Of a DNA stretch of 51,028 nt, positions 16,892-25,607 are shown in pieces. Origin of the DNA: Verrucomicrobiaceae bacterium (GTDB taxonomy: Bacteria; Verrucomicrobiota; Verrucomicrobiia; Verrucomicrobiales; V1-33). The notes under the pieces were generated by a model. It was not told where the DNA came from. It did no database searches and saw only the letters and a list, made by a program, of their open reading frames with translations. Within the stretch, counting starts at the first letter, position 1, and each line of letters opens with the position of its first letter. The stretch is taken from the NCBI GenBank assembly GCA_027486335.1, contig JAIXPK010000151.1, positions 1-51,028 on the forward strand, given 5' to 3'. The position numbers and the translations under genes were made by a program.

Positions 16892-19800
16892 ATGAAATCC
16901 GCCCCCCTTCTCCGCGCCGCACTCTCCCTGCTGCTCACTTCGGCCCCGCTCCACTCCGCGCTCCGCATCTCGGAATTCATGGCCGACAACGCCAGCGGCC
17001 TCACCGACGCCGATGGCGACCACCCGGACTGGCTCGAACTCGAAAACACCGGCCCTGACCCCGTCTCCCTCGACGGCTGGTTCCTAACCGACAACGCCGC
17101 CGACCTCCGCCAGTGGCGCCTCCCCGCCGTCTCCCTCCCCCCCGGCACCCGTCTCGTCGTCTTCTGCTCCGGAAAAGACCGCTCCTCTCCCCTCGCTCCC
17201 CTCCACACGTCTTTCTCCCTAGACAGCGCCGGCGAATTCCTCGCTCTCGTCCAACCCGACGGCACCTCCATCGAAAGCAGCTTCGCTCCCCTCTACCCTC
17301 GCCAGCGCCCTGACGTCTCCTACGGCACCGGCAACCTCACCACCGAGGACCTCCTCGTCCGCACCATCACCTCCGCCCGCTGGAAAATCCCCACCGCCGC
17401 CGAGGCCGCCTCCCGATGGCAGGACCCCGCCTTCGACGATTCCTCATGGTCCCCCGTCCAGGCCGCCGTCGGCTGGCAAACCACTCCCTCCGGCCCCCGC
17501 CCCCTAGCCTACTGGTCCTTCGACTCCGGCCCCGTCGACGCCATCAGCAGCATCACCGCCACCCTCAACGGCCCTGCTTCCAGCACCAGCTTTCCTAACG
17601 CCATCGGCGCCGGTAATTCCCTCGCCTTCACCAGCACCGACGGCGACCACTTCAGCGCACCCCTCGACGTCTCCGAAACGTCCTATACCGCCTCCTTCTG
17701 GTTCCGCACCTTCAATCCCGGCGCTGGCCTCCTCTCCATCAGCGACGGCGAACTCGGAGCCGGCGGCCACGATCGCCACGTCTACCTCTCCGGCGGCAAT
17801 ATCCGCGCCCGCACATGGAACGACGAAACCATCGGCTCCACCAGCAAAGCCTACGCCGACGGCAAATGGCACCACGCCGCTCACGTTTACGGCGGCACCC
17901 AGGGCGGCCAGAAGCTCTACGTCGACGGAGCCCTCGTCGCCTCCGGAGCCAAAAACCTCTCCAACTTCGACTGGCAGAAAAGACTCCACCTCGGCTTCTC
18001 CAACGACGCCCCCAGCCAGTACCTAACCGGGGAGATCGATGACGCCTCAATCTTCAGCGCCGCCCTCACCGCCGCCCAGGTCTTCTCCCTCTCCACCGGC
18101 GCATCCCCGCTCTCCCTCTCCGGTGTCGCCGCCTTCGCCGTCTCTAACACCGCCGCCTCCATGTCAGGGATCAGCAGCTCCGCATGGCTCCGCATCCCGT
18201 TCCTCATCTCCCGCCCTCCCGCAGATTACGAAGAACTCTCCCTCCGGGTCCGCTACGACGACGGCTTCGTCCTCGCCCTCAATGGCACCACCATCCTCTC
18301 TCGCAACGCCCCGCCTTCCCCCGCATGGAACGCCGCCGCCTTGTCCGACCGCCCCATCACCGACGCCGTCCGCCTCGAATCCATCGACCTCACCCCATGG
18401 CGTCACCTCTTCCGCAACGGCGTCAATCTCCTTGCCGTCCACGCCCTCAACAGCAGTGCCTCCAGCTCCGACTTCCTCTTCGCCCCGGAACTCGCCGCTC
18501 TCGACATCCGCTCACTCGACGCAGCCTACATGACCACGCCCACCCCGGGCGCTCCTAACGCCGGTGCCTTCGCCGGCTTCGTCGACGACGTCTCCTTCAG
18601 CGTCCGACGCGGCTGGTTCGCCGCTCCCTTCCCCGTCACCGTGTCCTGCCCCACCCCCGACGCCACCATCGCCTACACCACCAACGGCTCAGCCCCCACC
18701 CTCACCAACGGCACGCTCGTCCCCCCACCCGCCCCCGGATCCAGCCCCACCTTCACTCTCAACGTCACCACCTCCACCACGCTCCGCGTCTCCGCGTTCC
18801 GCCCGGGCTTCATCAGCGGCCCTCCAGACTCACAATCCTATCTCTTCGCCTCCAGAGTCCGCTCCCAGTCCAACTCCCAGCCCGGTCTCCCCACCACATG
18901 GACCGGCGGCACCGCCGCCGACTACGGCGTCGATCCCAATGTCGTCAACTCCACCCTCCCGGGATACTCGCTCGAAGACGCTCTCGGCTCGCTCCCCACC
19001 CTCAGCATCACCGGCAATCCCGCCGACTTCTTCGGCGCTCCCTCCGGTGTCTATTACAACACCGGCCAGCGCGGGCTCGCTAGCGAAAAGGTCGTCTCCG
19101 TCGAGTTCTTCAACCCTCAGCAACCCTCCGAACAATGGCAGGCCGAAGCCGGTATCCGCAGCCACGGCAACTCCAGCCGCGACCACGGCTTCACCCCCAA
19201 ACACCCGCTCCGGCTCTACTTCCGCCGCAGCTACGGCGACCCGAAACTCAACGAACAGGTCTTCCCGGACTCTAATATCACTTCCTTCAACCGTCTCCTC
19301 CTCCGCGGCGCCTCCACCGACTCATGGCCCGTCGTCGACGGCCCGCCCCGCTGGGTCAACGAAAAGGGCACCTACATGCGCGACGCCTACATGCGCCAGT
19401 CCATGCGCGACCTCGGCAACCTCTCCGGCCACTCCCGCTACGTCCACCTCTTCCTCAACGGGCTCTACTGGGGCCTCTACGAAATCACCGAACGCCCGGA
19501 AGAAGACTTCGCCGCTTCCTATCTCGGCGGCGATCCCGACGAGTACGATGTCATCAAGGACTTCGCCGAACTCGCCTCCGGCAACCGCACCGCATGGGAC
19601 CAGCTCATGGCCATGGCCAACACCAATCCTTCCCAGCTCTCCACCGACGCCGGCTACTGGCTCGTCCAGGGCCTCAACCCCGATGGCTCCCCGCACGCCT
19701 CCGCCCCGCCTCTCCTCCACATGCAGAGTTTCATCGACTACATGATCCTCCACATCGCCGGCGGCGCAGAAGACTGGCCAGACCACAACTACTGGGCCTT

Positions 19801-21937
19801 CCGCCGCCGCGGCCCGCTCAGCGACGGCTGGCACTTCATCCCATGGGATCAGGAAATCTCCAACGACAACACCACCCGCAACGGCTCCCACATCTTCCCA
19901 AATACCTTCGAACTCGTCAACGCCGCCAACTCCCCCGCCATCCTCTACGACCGTCTCCGCCGCGGCCCAGCCTTCAGATTCCGCTTCCGCGAACGGGTCC
20001 ACGCTCTCTACCAGAACGGCGGCCTGCTCACGGCTGCCAACAGCCGCGCCCGCTGGGCCTCCATCCAAAGCCGCATCGACAAAGCCATCGTGGGTGAAAG
20101 CGCCCGCTGGGGCGATTCCAAACAGTCCCCGGCCTTCAAACGCGAAACCACATGGCTAGCCGAAATGAACTTCATGCAGCTCCCCGGCTCAGGCTTCTGG
20201 GACGTCATGTGGCCAAAACAACTCCAGCGATTCCGCAATGTCTCGCTCTACCCCACCATCGACCAGCCTTCCTTCACCAGAAACCAAGGCCCGGCCACCC
20301 CCGGCACCGCCATCGGCATCACCGCCCCCTCCGGAACCATCTACTACACCACAGACGGCTCCGACCCTCGGCTCCCTAACGGATCAGTCTCCCCTCGCGC
20401 CTCCATCTTCAACCCTCCCACCGCCACGCTCCCGATCATCCCCAGAAACAGCACATGGCGCTACCTCGTCACGCCCTCCGCTCCGGCCGCCTCATGGACC
20501 TCCACAGGCTTCGACGACTCCTCATGGCCGCAGGGCGCAGGCCAGCTCGGCTACGGCGATGGCGACGAAGGCACCGTCATCGGCTACGGACCCCTCACCA
20601 CTAACCGCTACATGACCACCTACTTCCGACGGTCATTCTCCGCCCCCGCCGACTCCGTCACCCTCGCCCTCCGCATCCGGCTCCTCCGCGACGACGGAGC
20701 CGTCGTCTACCTCAACGGCCGCGACGTCATGCGCTCCAATCTCCACCCAACCAACCCAATCACGTGGGCCACCGCCGCCACCGCCGCCGTCGCCGGCACC
20801 GAGGAATCCACCGTCTACCTCGAAGCCACCGCACCCCCCTCCCTCCTCGTCCCCGGCCCTAACGTCATCGCCGTCGAAATCCACAAGGTCGCCCCCGCCG
20901 ACGACGACCTCAGCTTCGACCTCGCCCTCGATGCCTCCATCCAATCCGCCGGTCCTTTCCTCACCCTCGATTCCTCACGCACCATCCGCACCCGCGCCTT
21001 CCTCAACAACGATTGGTCCGGCCTCAACTCCGCCTTCTATCAGGTCGACTCCGTACCCCCCTCTCCATCCAATCTCGTCGTCTCCCGCATCCACTACCAC
21101 CCCGCTGAACCCTCCACCCCCGCAGAAATCGCCGTCTCCACCAACCGCGACGACTTCGAATTCATCGAACTCCTTAACGTCGGCACCCAGACCATCGACC
21201 TCCCCGGCCTCGCCTTCACCGAAGGCATCACCTTCGCCTTCTCCCAGAACTCTCCCATCACCCAACTCGCCCCCGGCACCCGCGTCCTCGTCGCTCGCAA
21301 CGCCGCCGCCCTCACAGCCCGCTACGGCCAAGGCCTCCCCATCGCCGGCGAATTCACCAACGACACCGGCCTCTCCAACAGCGGTGAATCCCTCACGCTC
21401 TCCTCCCCCTCCGCCACCATCCGCCAGTTCGCCTACGACGACGCCCTCCCATGGCCCTCCGAACCCGACGGCTCAGGCCCCACCCTCGTCCTCACAACTC
21501 CTTCCCCTGCCGCCGCCTCCGACCCATGGCACCATAACGGCCTCAACTGGCACGCCGCCACCATCACCACCCCCGGCACCTCCTCATCTCCCACCTTCTC
21601 CCAATGGCTCGCCGCCAACCCCCACCCCGATGACCCCGACGGCGACGGCCGCTCCGCCCTAGCCGAGTACGCCATGGGCTCCCTCCCCCTCGTCCCGGAC
21701 TCCTCACCCATCCTCTCCGCCACCTCCACCCCCACAGGCACCCAGCTCACCCTAACCCGAGCCATCGGCCCCCAGGTCGGATTCCGCATCGAATCCTCGC
21801 CCGACCTCGCCTCATGGTCCCCACTACCACTCACCCCATCCGCACGCTCCTCCTCCGCCTCCCTCGAATCCATCTCCTACCTCATCCCCACCTCCCCCAC
21901 CCCCACCTTCTTCCGCACCGTCTTCTCCCTCCCCTGA
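16892..21937 (+). CDS. Giant secreted CotH-kinase-like protein with lamin-tail, LamG and chitobiase-like domains
   Basis: 1681 residues; ATG chosen at MKSAPLLRAALSLLLTSAPLHS, a clear signal peptide. Approximate order: lamin-tail 1 (22-130); first half of a beta-sandwich module (155-205); LamG/concanavalin-like domain (205-407; LAYWSFDSG start, YADGKWHHAAHVY); second half of that module (407-545; YDDGFVLALNG); chitobiase C-terminal-like domain (568-650). Next come the CotH-like domain (700-1050), another chitobiase-like stretch (1120-1165), an uninterrupted copy of the beta module (1186-1350), lamin-tail 2 (1392-1530), and a C-terminal Asp-loop/beta module (1579-1681). The CotH part shows HPLRLYFRR, FLNGLYWGLYEITERPEED and GWHFIPWDQEIS, matching catalytic regions of spore-coat-kinase homologues. 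It may phosphorylate or bind secreted proteins; substrate unknown. Confidence 0.9.
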   Translation: MKSAPLLRAALSLLLTSAPLHSALRISEFMADNASGLTDADGDHPDWLELENTGPDPVSLDGWFLTDNAADLRQWRLPAVSLPPGTRLVVFCSGKDRSSPLAPLHTSFSLDSAGEFLALVQPDGTSIESSFAPLYPRQRPDVSYGTGNLTTEDLLVRTITSARWKIPTAAEAASRWQDPAFDDSSWSPVQAAVGWQTTPSGPRPLAYWSFDSGPVDAISSITATLNGPASSTSFPNAIGAGNSLAFTSTDGDHFSAPLDVSETSYTASFWFRTFNPGAGLLSISDGELGAGGHDRHVYLSGGNIRARTWNDETIGSTSKAYADGKWHHAAHVYGGTQGGQKLYVDGALVASGAKNLSNFDWQKRLHLGFSNDAPSQYLTGEIDDASIFSAALTAAQVFSLSTGASPLSLSGVAAFAVSNTAASMSGISSSAWLRIPFLISRPPADYEELSLRVRYDDGFVLALNGTTILSRNAPPSPAWNAAALSDRPITDAVRLESIDLTPWRHLFRNGVNLLAVHALNSSASSSDFLFAPELAALDIRSLDAAYMTTPTPGAPNAGAFAGFVDDVSFSVRRGWFAAPFPVTVSCPTPDATIAYTTNGSAPTLTNGTLVPPPAPGSSPTFTLNVTTSTTLRVSAFRPGFISGPPDSQSYLFASRVRSQSNSQPGLPTTWTGGTAADYGVDPNVVNSTLPGYSLEDALGSLPTLSITGNPADFFGAPSGVYYNTGQRGLASEKVVSVEFFNPQQPSEQWQAEAGIRSHGNSSRDHGFTPKHPLRLYFRRSYGDPKLNEQVFPDSNITSFNRLLLRGASTDSWPVVDGPPRWVNEKGTYMRDAYMRQSMRDLGNLSGHSRYVHLFLNGLYWGLYEITERPEEDFAASYLGGDPDEYDVIKDFAELASGNRTAWDQLMAMANTNPSQLSTDAGYWLVQGLNPDGSPHASAPPLLHMQSFIDYMILHIAGGAEDWPDHNYWAFRRRGPLSDGWHFIPWDQEISNDNTTRNGSHIFPNTFELVNAANSPAILYDRLRRGPAFRFRFRERVHALYQNGGLLTAANSRARWASIQSRIDKAIVGESARWGDSKQSPAFKRETTWLAEMNFMQLPGSGFWDVMWPKQLQRFRNVSLYPTIDQPSFTRNQGPATPGTAIGITAPSGTIYYTTDGSDPRLPNGSVSPRASIFNPPTATLPIIPRNSTWRYLVTPSAPAASWTSTGFDDSSWPQGAGQLGYGDGDEGTVIGYGPLTTNRYMTTYFRRSFSAPADSVTLALRIRLLRDDGAVVYLNGRDVMRSNLHPTNPITWATAATAAVAGTEESTVYLEATAPPSLLVPGPNVIAVEIHKVAPADDDLSFDLALDASIQSAGPFLTLDSSRTIRTRAFLNNDWSGLNSAFYQVDSVPPSPSNLVVSRIHYHPAEPSTPAEIAVSTNRDDFEFIELLNVGTQTIDLPGLAFTEGITFAFSQNSPITQLAPGTRVLVARNAAALTARYGQGLPIAGEFTNDTGLSNSGESLTLSSPSATIRQFAYDDALPWPSEPDGSGPTLVLTTPSPAAASDPWHHNGLNWHAATITTPGTSSSPTFSQWLAANPHPDDPDGDGRSALAEYAMGSLPLVPDSSPILSATSTPTGTQLTLTRAIGPQVGFRIESSPDLASWSPLPLTPSARSSSASLESISYLIPTSPTPTFFRTVFSLP

Positions 21938-22058
21938 CCAAACCAACCGCAGAACTCACACCCTCAGCCGTCTCCGCTTCCGACAACGGAGAATCAACCT
22001 TCCCTTCCATACACCGCTCGCCAATATCAACACGCTCGCAATCCATACTGCACCGCCA

Positions 22059-22496
22059 TCATGGAAGAAGCGGATTCCAGACTCTCTCGAATCCCCACCC
22101 TTGAAAGTCCTTCACATTCGAAGTGGCCAAATGGGTGACTCCAAAGTGACGCAACGTCAGGGCGAGCCGTGCATCAAAGATTCTCCTGCGGGCGAAATTC
22201 TTGCCCCCAGCCAGTGCCCATACCCCGTCCATGATGGGGGCATTTTCAATTCTCATGACGTTGGGTATCTTCCAGTATGAGGTCACTAAATCTCTGGCCG
22301 CTGCGCCTGAAAGCGGCTGCGCCATGACCACTGGGTTCCTCAGGTGCGTGTACAATTCTACCAGAACGTAATCCGCAATAGCGACCCTCACCGACGGAAC
22401 CCCGAAATTCTCCCGCAGGAAACTCACCGCGCTGCCATGCCACTCTGACGCAGGATTGAGCGAATAGAGCAGGAGATTCGTATCAATGCCGATCAT
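22059..22496 (-). CDS. vapC: PIN-domain toxin, VapC-like
   Basis: 145 residues from ATG at 22496. It is a PIN-domain ribonuclease of type II toxin-antitoxin systems. N-terminal I-G-I-D-T-N gives Asp5, V-E-L gives Glu47, and R-I-F-D-A-R gives Asp108. The late strand T-S-N-V-K-D-F gives Asp130. These four acids form the expected Mg-binding site. VapC toxins cleave RNA such as initiator tRNA or 23S rRNA; the target here is unknown. It begins 2 bp after the stop of the antitoxin gene, so the pair is translationally coupled. Nucleotide composition is less C-skewed than its neighbours, consistent with a recently acquired module. Confidence 0.92.
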   Translation of the reverse strand: MIGIDTNLLLYSLNPASEWHGSAVSFLRENFGVPSVRVAIADYVLVELYTHLRNPVVMAQPLSGAAARDLVTSYWKIPNVMRIENAPIMDGVWALAGGKNFARRRIFDARLALTLRHFGVTHLATSNVKDFQGWGFERVWNPLLP

Positions 22497-22498
22497 TC

Positions 22499-22747
22499 TC
22501 AAATACGGTGGAGTTCCTCATCGTCGGAGAGCGCCTTGAGATCCAGTTTGTCGAAGTTCGGGTCAAAGGCGCTCCCTTTGAGGATGGGAAGCTCCCACCC
22601 TCCCGTCGTCTCCTGCACCGGATAGGCAAGGGCCATGAATTCGATGCCTCGCCGCACCACCTCGGCGAGCGACCACTCGCGCTGCTCCGCGATCGCCTTG
22701 GCTTTGTAGTATAGCTCATCCGGAAGCTGCACTTGCGTCTTGATCAT
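22499..22747 (-). CDS. vapB: VapB-like antitoxin with ribbon-helix-helix N-terminus
   Basis: 82 residues. The N-terminal MIKTQVQLPDELYYKAKAIA and W-S-L-A-E-V-V-R-R-G-I-E form a ribbon-helix-helix DNA-binding fold. The C-terminal acidic half (FDPNFDKLDLKALSDDEELHRI) is the usual toxin-wrapping segment. The first strand T-Q-V-Q-L would contact the operator. It is expected to neutralise the downstream PIN toxin and repress the operon. Directly upstream of its ATG lie two direct copies of AAAATGCCA (minus-strand sense), candidate operator half-sites. Confidence 0.9.
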   Translation of the reverse strand: MIKTQVQLPDELYYKAKAIAEQREWSLAEVVRRGIEFMALAYPVQETTGGWELPILKGSAFDPNFDKLDLKALSDDEELHRI

Positions 22748-22749
22748 GA

Positions 22750-22776
22750 TGGCATTTTGCCCTCAGTGGCATTTTA
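22750..22776 (-). promoter_or_regulatory. Candidate vapBC promoter/operator with direct repeats
   Basis: Minus-strand AAAATGCCA occurs twice (22767-22775 and 22750-22758), spaced 17 bp, with the near copy three bases from the vapB ATG. The far copy overlaps TAAAAT (22771-22776), a one-mismatch -10 box that would give a leader of roughly 17 bases. This is the layout expected for autorepression by a ribbon-helix-helix antitoxin. No good -35 is visible. Confidence 0.5.
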
Positions 22777-22948
22777 GTCAATCCGGCACACCCGCAATCC
22801 GACGACAGGTCGTGGAGCACCCAGCTCAGCCAGCCGGAATCACAAACGGTGAATCGGAAGTTGCGCCGGTCAGCATGGCCCTGCTGCACTCAGAAAACTG
22901 ATTCGACCACCACACCGCAGTTCGGATCACCCCATCTACTAACACCTC

Positions 22949-24055
22949 TCACTTCTCCTTGACCCGCGGAAACCGCACCGCGCCATCGTACCCGATCTGC
23001 ACCATCCGCTGCTCCATGCTCGCCGGATCAGGCTTTCCCGTCTTCGCGTCCATCGCATAACGCAGCATCATCACGTCCCAGCAGCCCTCACTCTGACCAG
23101 CCGCAGGCCCGCCCTTCACCATTACCTTTAACACCTTCCCACCCGTTTCCCTCCACCCGAACTCCTTCGCAGCCGCCTCCCGCGCTCTCTCCGGAATCCC
23201 CAGCACCTCCGCGATCGCCCCATAAAACTGATCGGGATCCTCATACTCCTCCTTCGGCCTCACGCCATCAATCTTCATCCCGTACTTCTTCTCGAAGAAC
23301 GCAAGGTCTTCCTCCACTGGAACCACCGCCACCGCTTCCCCGGGCAACGATCCCCACAATTCCCCCAGCAACCCGTAGATCTCCGGCTCAGCCTCCTTCA
23401 GCTCACCCGCCACAAACGGATAGAGATCATTCGATCCAAAGTACGCCTCCGTCATCTCGGCGAAAAACTCCTTTTCATCAGTCAGCCCGTAATGCTCGCC
23501 CCGCTGCCCGCTCACCGTCAGCACATTCCTGTACTTACCTCCATCCCGGAACTTCCGCCACGCCGCCGCCACCCGCTCATCCTCAAACCCCAGCACCTGA
23601 TCGTGATACGCATGCGCCAGTTCATGCAGCACCACCCACGGCTGACCATGAATGCCCCGCAGATCCAGAAAATCCGCCACACTCGGAATATGCACGCACT
23701 TCGCCAACTTCTCGCTGTAACCATTCTCCCGCAGCCATCCCGCATCCGGATGATACTGCATCGGTACCAGTTCCCCATGCGAATAATCTAGCTGCACCAC
23801 CACCCCACGCAGCTTCACCAGCGCCTTCTCCGGCACCACAAACGAAATCGTCACTAGCCGCGACTCCAGCAACCTCAGCGCCCGCCCACCAACCCCGGCA
23901 TGCTCACCCCTTAGCAATCGCTCGTCCACCCTCACCGTCCAGCCGTCAATCTCCCGGATCACATGCGCCGTCGGCAGCGGCAATCCCTCCGCCGCACCTC
24001 CACTCACTCTCAAAATCACCCCAATCCAAAGCAGTATCGTTTTCGCAAAGTTCAT
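22949..24055 (-). CDS. Secreted zinc metallopeptidase-like protein (HELAH)
   Basis: 368 residues with a signal peptide (MNFAKTILLWIGVILRVSGGAA). The zincin motif V-V-L-H-E-L-A-H at 141-148 gives His144, Glu145 and His148. A downstream E-F-F-A-E-M-T-E-A-Y-F-G block (196-206) supplies a probable third zinc ligand (Glu200), as in gluzincins of the lethal-factor-like type. The last ~110 residues form a separate domain of unknown type. Likely periplasmic or extracellular; substrate unknown, and an inactive homologue cannot be excluded. It is last of four same-strand genes; 78 bp separates it from the DUF1552 gene, including a short dyad. Confidence 0.8.
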   Translation of the reverse strand: MNFAKTILLWIGVILRVSGGAAEGLPLPTAHVIREIDGWTVRVDERLLRGEHAGVGGRALRLLESRLVTISFVVPEKALVKLRGVVVQLDYSHGELVPMQYHPDAGWLRENGYSEKLAKCVHIPSVADFLDLRGIHGQPWVVLHELAHAYHDQVLGFEDERVAAAWRKFRDGGKYRNVLTVSGQRGEHYGLTDEKEFFAEMTEAYFGSNDLYPFVAGELKEAEPEIYGLLGELWGSLPGEAVAVVPVEEDLAFFEKKYGMKIDGVRPKEEYEDPDQFYGAIAEVLGIPERAREAAAKEFGWRETGGKVLKVMVKGGPAAGQSEGCWDVMMLRYAMDAKTGKPDPASMEQRMVQIGYDGAVRFPRVKEK

Positions 24056-24071
24056 CTCAAGTCCCCCTTAC

Positions 24072-24092
24072 TCACTTTGCGACACAAAGTCA
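24072..24092. promoter_or_regulatory. Imperfect dyad upstream of the metallopeptidase gene
   Basis: TCACTTTG - CGACA - CAAAGTCA: an 8-bp inverted repeat with one mismatch, 17 bp before the metallopeptidase ATG. It could be an operator or a weak attenuation hairpin. Confidence 0.35.
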
Positions 24093-24133
24093 AGCGGCAC
24101 CGCCAACCTTCCCCATCCCCACCCGCACCCCCA

Positions 24134-25546
24134 TCACCCCAGAAACTCCCCGATCGCCCCCACCTGCGGCACCTTCCGGCTCTCCAGCCCCATGTCCAGA
24201 TCCCCAAAGTGTCGGATCGGATTGCCGTAAGCATTCAGAATCGTCGTGTACCAGTTTCCTAGCGTCTTGTGCCCAGGCTCCCCGTGACCCGGCAGACGGA
24301 TGTACCGCCCCGCAATATCGAGCTTCGCATTCCTGCCCGAAAACACCAGAAACGGCCACTCCCTCCCGTTGCTGTGATGCGTCTCCCCATTGTCAGGGAA
24401 ATAAAACAGCATCGTATTGTCAAACATGTTGCCATCTCCCTCAGGCACCGCCTTCAGCCTCGCAATGATCGTGTCCACGAGCGTCATGTGTTGCGTCCGC
24501 ACCGCCGCCCTAACCTCAAGCGCCGACACGGCCCCCACCGACTTCCCGTGCCCGACATCATGCAGATTCACCGGCCCCGCCCCCTCTAGCCCAGGCAATC
24601 CCGTGTAAGGCGTGCCCAGCTCATCCACCGTGAACGTCACCACGTTCGTCATGCCCGTGATCAGCGTCGACAGCAGGATCTCCGTATGCCCGCGCTGACG
24701 GTCCAGCGTCGTCAGCCCATCCGCAAAGAACTTCGCGTCCAGCTTCGGCAGATGCTTCCGGATCGCCTCAGCCATTCCATCGACCCGCTCATGCCGGCGA
24801 CGGATCTCACCAACCGCTTCCGCATACTGCGCCACCTTCTGCAGCTCGCTCCCGCTGATCCCCGCACTCAGCGCAGTCTCGCGCCCCGCCGTAAACTCCA
24901 GCAACCGCCGCTCCAGAGCATACCTCGTCTGGTCATCACGATCGGCCGCCACCGACTTGAATAACTCCCGCATCGCCACCTTCGGCGACCCGAACGCATA
25001 GTTCGGCTGACCCGCCCCGCGCGCCGAAAACCCCACATCAATCCCCTCGATGTTCCCCCGCGCATTCCCGCCACCATCCGGAAAACACGCCAGCTCAATG
25101 TGCTCGAACGGCGACGGAAACAGCCGCGCCAGTTCAAAATCCACCGTCGCCCACTTGATCGAACTCGGCCGCTCGTTCGCACGGTAAACCCCCATCGACG
25201 ATTGCCACGTGTGATGCCCGGTCGTGCACATCATCCCGGACAGCCCCTGGAGAATTGTCAGGCTCTCCTTGTGCGCCGCCACCGGTCGCATCCATTCCGG
25301 CAGCTCGTGCCCGCTCAAATCCACCGAAAACGCCTGCTTCGCCATCTCCTTCGCCGCATCCTCACCCGCCAACGACGGCGGCACCATCACCTCCGGAAAC
25401 AACCCGTTCCCTTTATGCATGAAAATAAATCGCATCGGCGGCTTCCCACCCACCGGCATTCCCAGCTCCGCTCGCAGCCACGGCGCAAGGCTCATGCCAC
25501 CCGCCGTCATCCCTGCTCGACTCAATAATTGTCTTCGTGTCATCAT
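24134..25546 (-). CDS. DUF1552 secreted protein
   Basis: 470 residues from the first of two adjacent ATGs (25546/25543); a longer reading overlaps the previous gene and is rejected. The N-terminus M-T-R-R-Q-L-L-S-R-A-G is a twin-arginine-like signal. The body matches the DUF1552 family of planctomycete and verrucomicrobial exported proteins (opening P-M-R-F-I-F-M-H-K-G-N-G, then GLSGMMCTTGHHTWQ and a late N-W-Y-T-T-I-L-N-A-Y-G-N block). The family is related to sulfatase/alkaline-phosphatase folds but has no proven reaction. It sits 61 bp after the DUF1592-family gene, the standard partner of DUF1552 in these phyla, which implies joint periplasmic function. Confidence 0.9.
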   Translation of the reverse strand: MMTRRQLLSRAGMTAGGMSLAPWLRAELGMPVGGKPPMRFIFMHKGNGLFPEVMVPPSLAGEDAAKEMAKQAFSVDLSGHELPEWMRPVAAHKESLTILQGLSGMMCTTGHHTWQSSMGVYRANERPSSIKWATVDFELARLFPSPFEHIELACFPDGGGNARGNIEGIDVGFSARGAGQPNYAFGSPKVAMRELFKSVAADRDDQTRYALERRLLEFTAGRETALSAGISGSELQKVAQYAEAVGEIRRRHERVDGMAEAIRKHLPKLDAKFFADGLTTLDRQRGHTEILLSTLITGMTNVVTFTVDELGTPYTGLPGLEGAGPVNLHDVGHGKSVGAVSALEVRAAVRTQHMTLVDTIIARLKAVPEGDGNMFDNTMLFYFPDNGETHHSNGREWPFLVFSGRNAKLDIAGRYIRLPGHGEPGHKTLGNWYTTILNAYGNPIRHFGDLDMGLESRKVPQVGAIGEFLG

Positions 25547-25607
25547 GGCAGATCTCCGGTTCGTCGTTGGGTTCGTCGTTGCTTTGTAATCCTCTGAATT
25601 GCGGCCT

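Noticed and set aside
16619..17271. Minus-strand ORFs of 134 and 211 codons over the 16508-16891 gap
   Set aside because: They overlap the signal-peptide and lamin-tail codons of the CotH protein, read as Arg/Gly-rich sequence and have no start context.
21971..21992. TCTCCG/CGGAGA hairpin after the CotH gene as terminator
   Set aside because: Only six pairs with a ten-base loop and no T-run; too weak to call.
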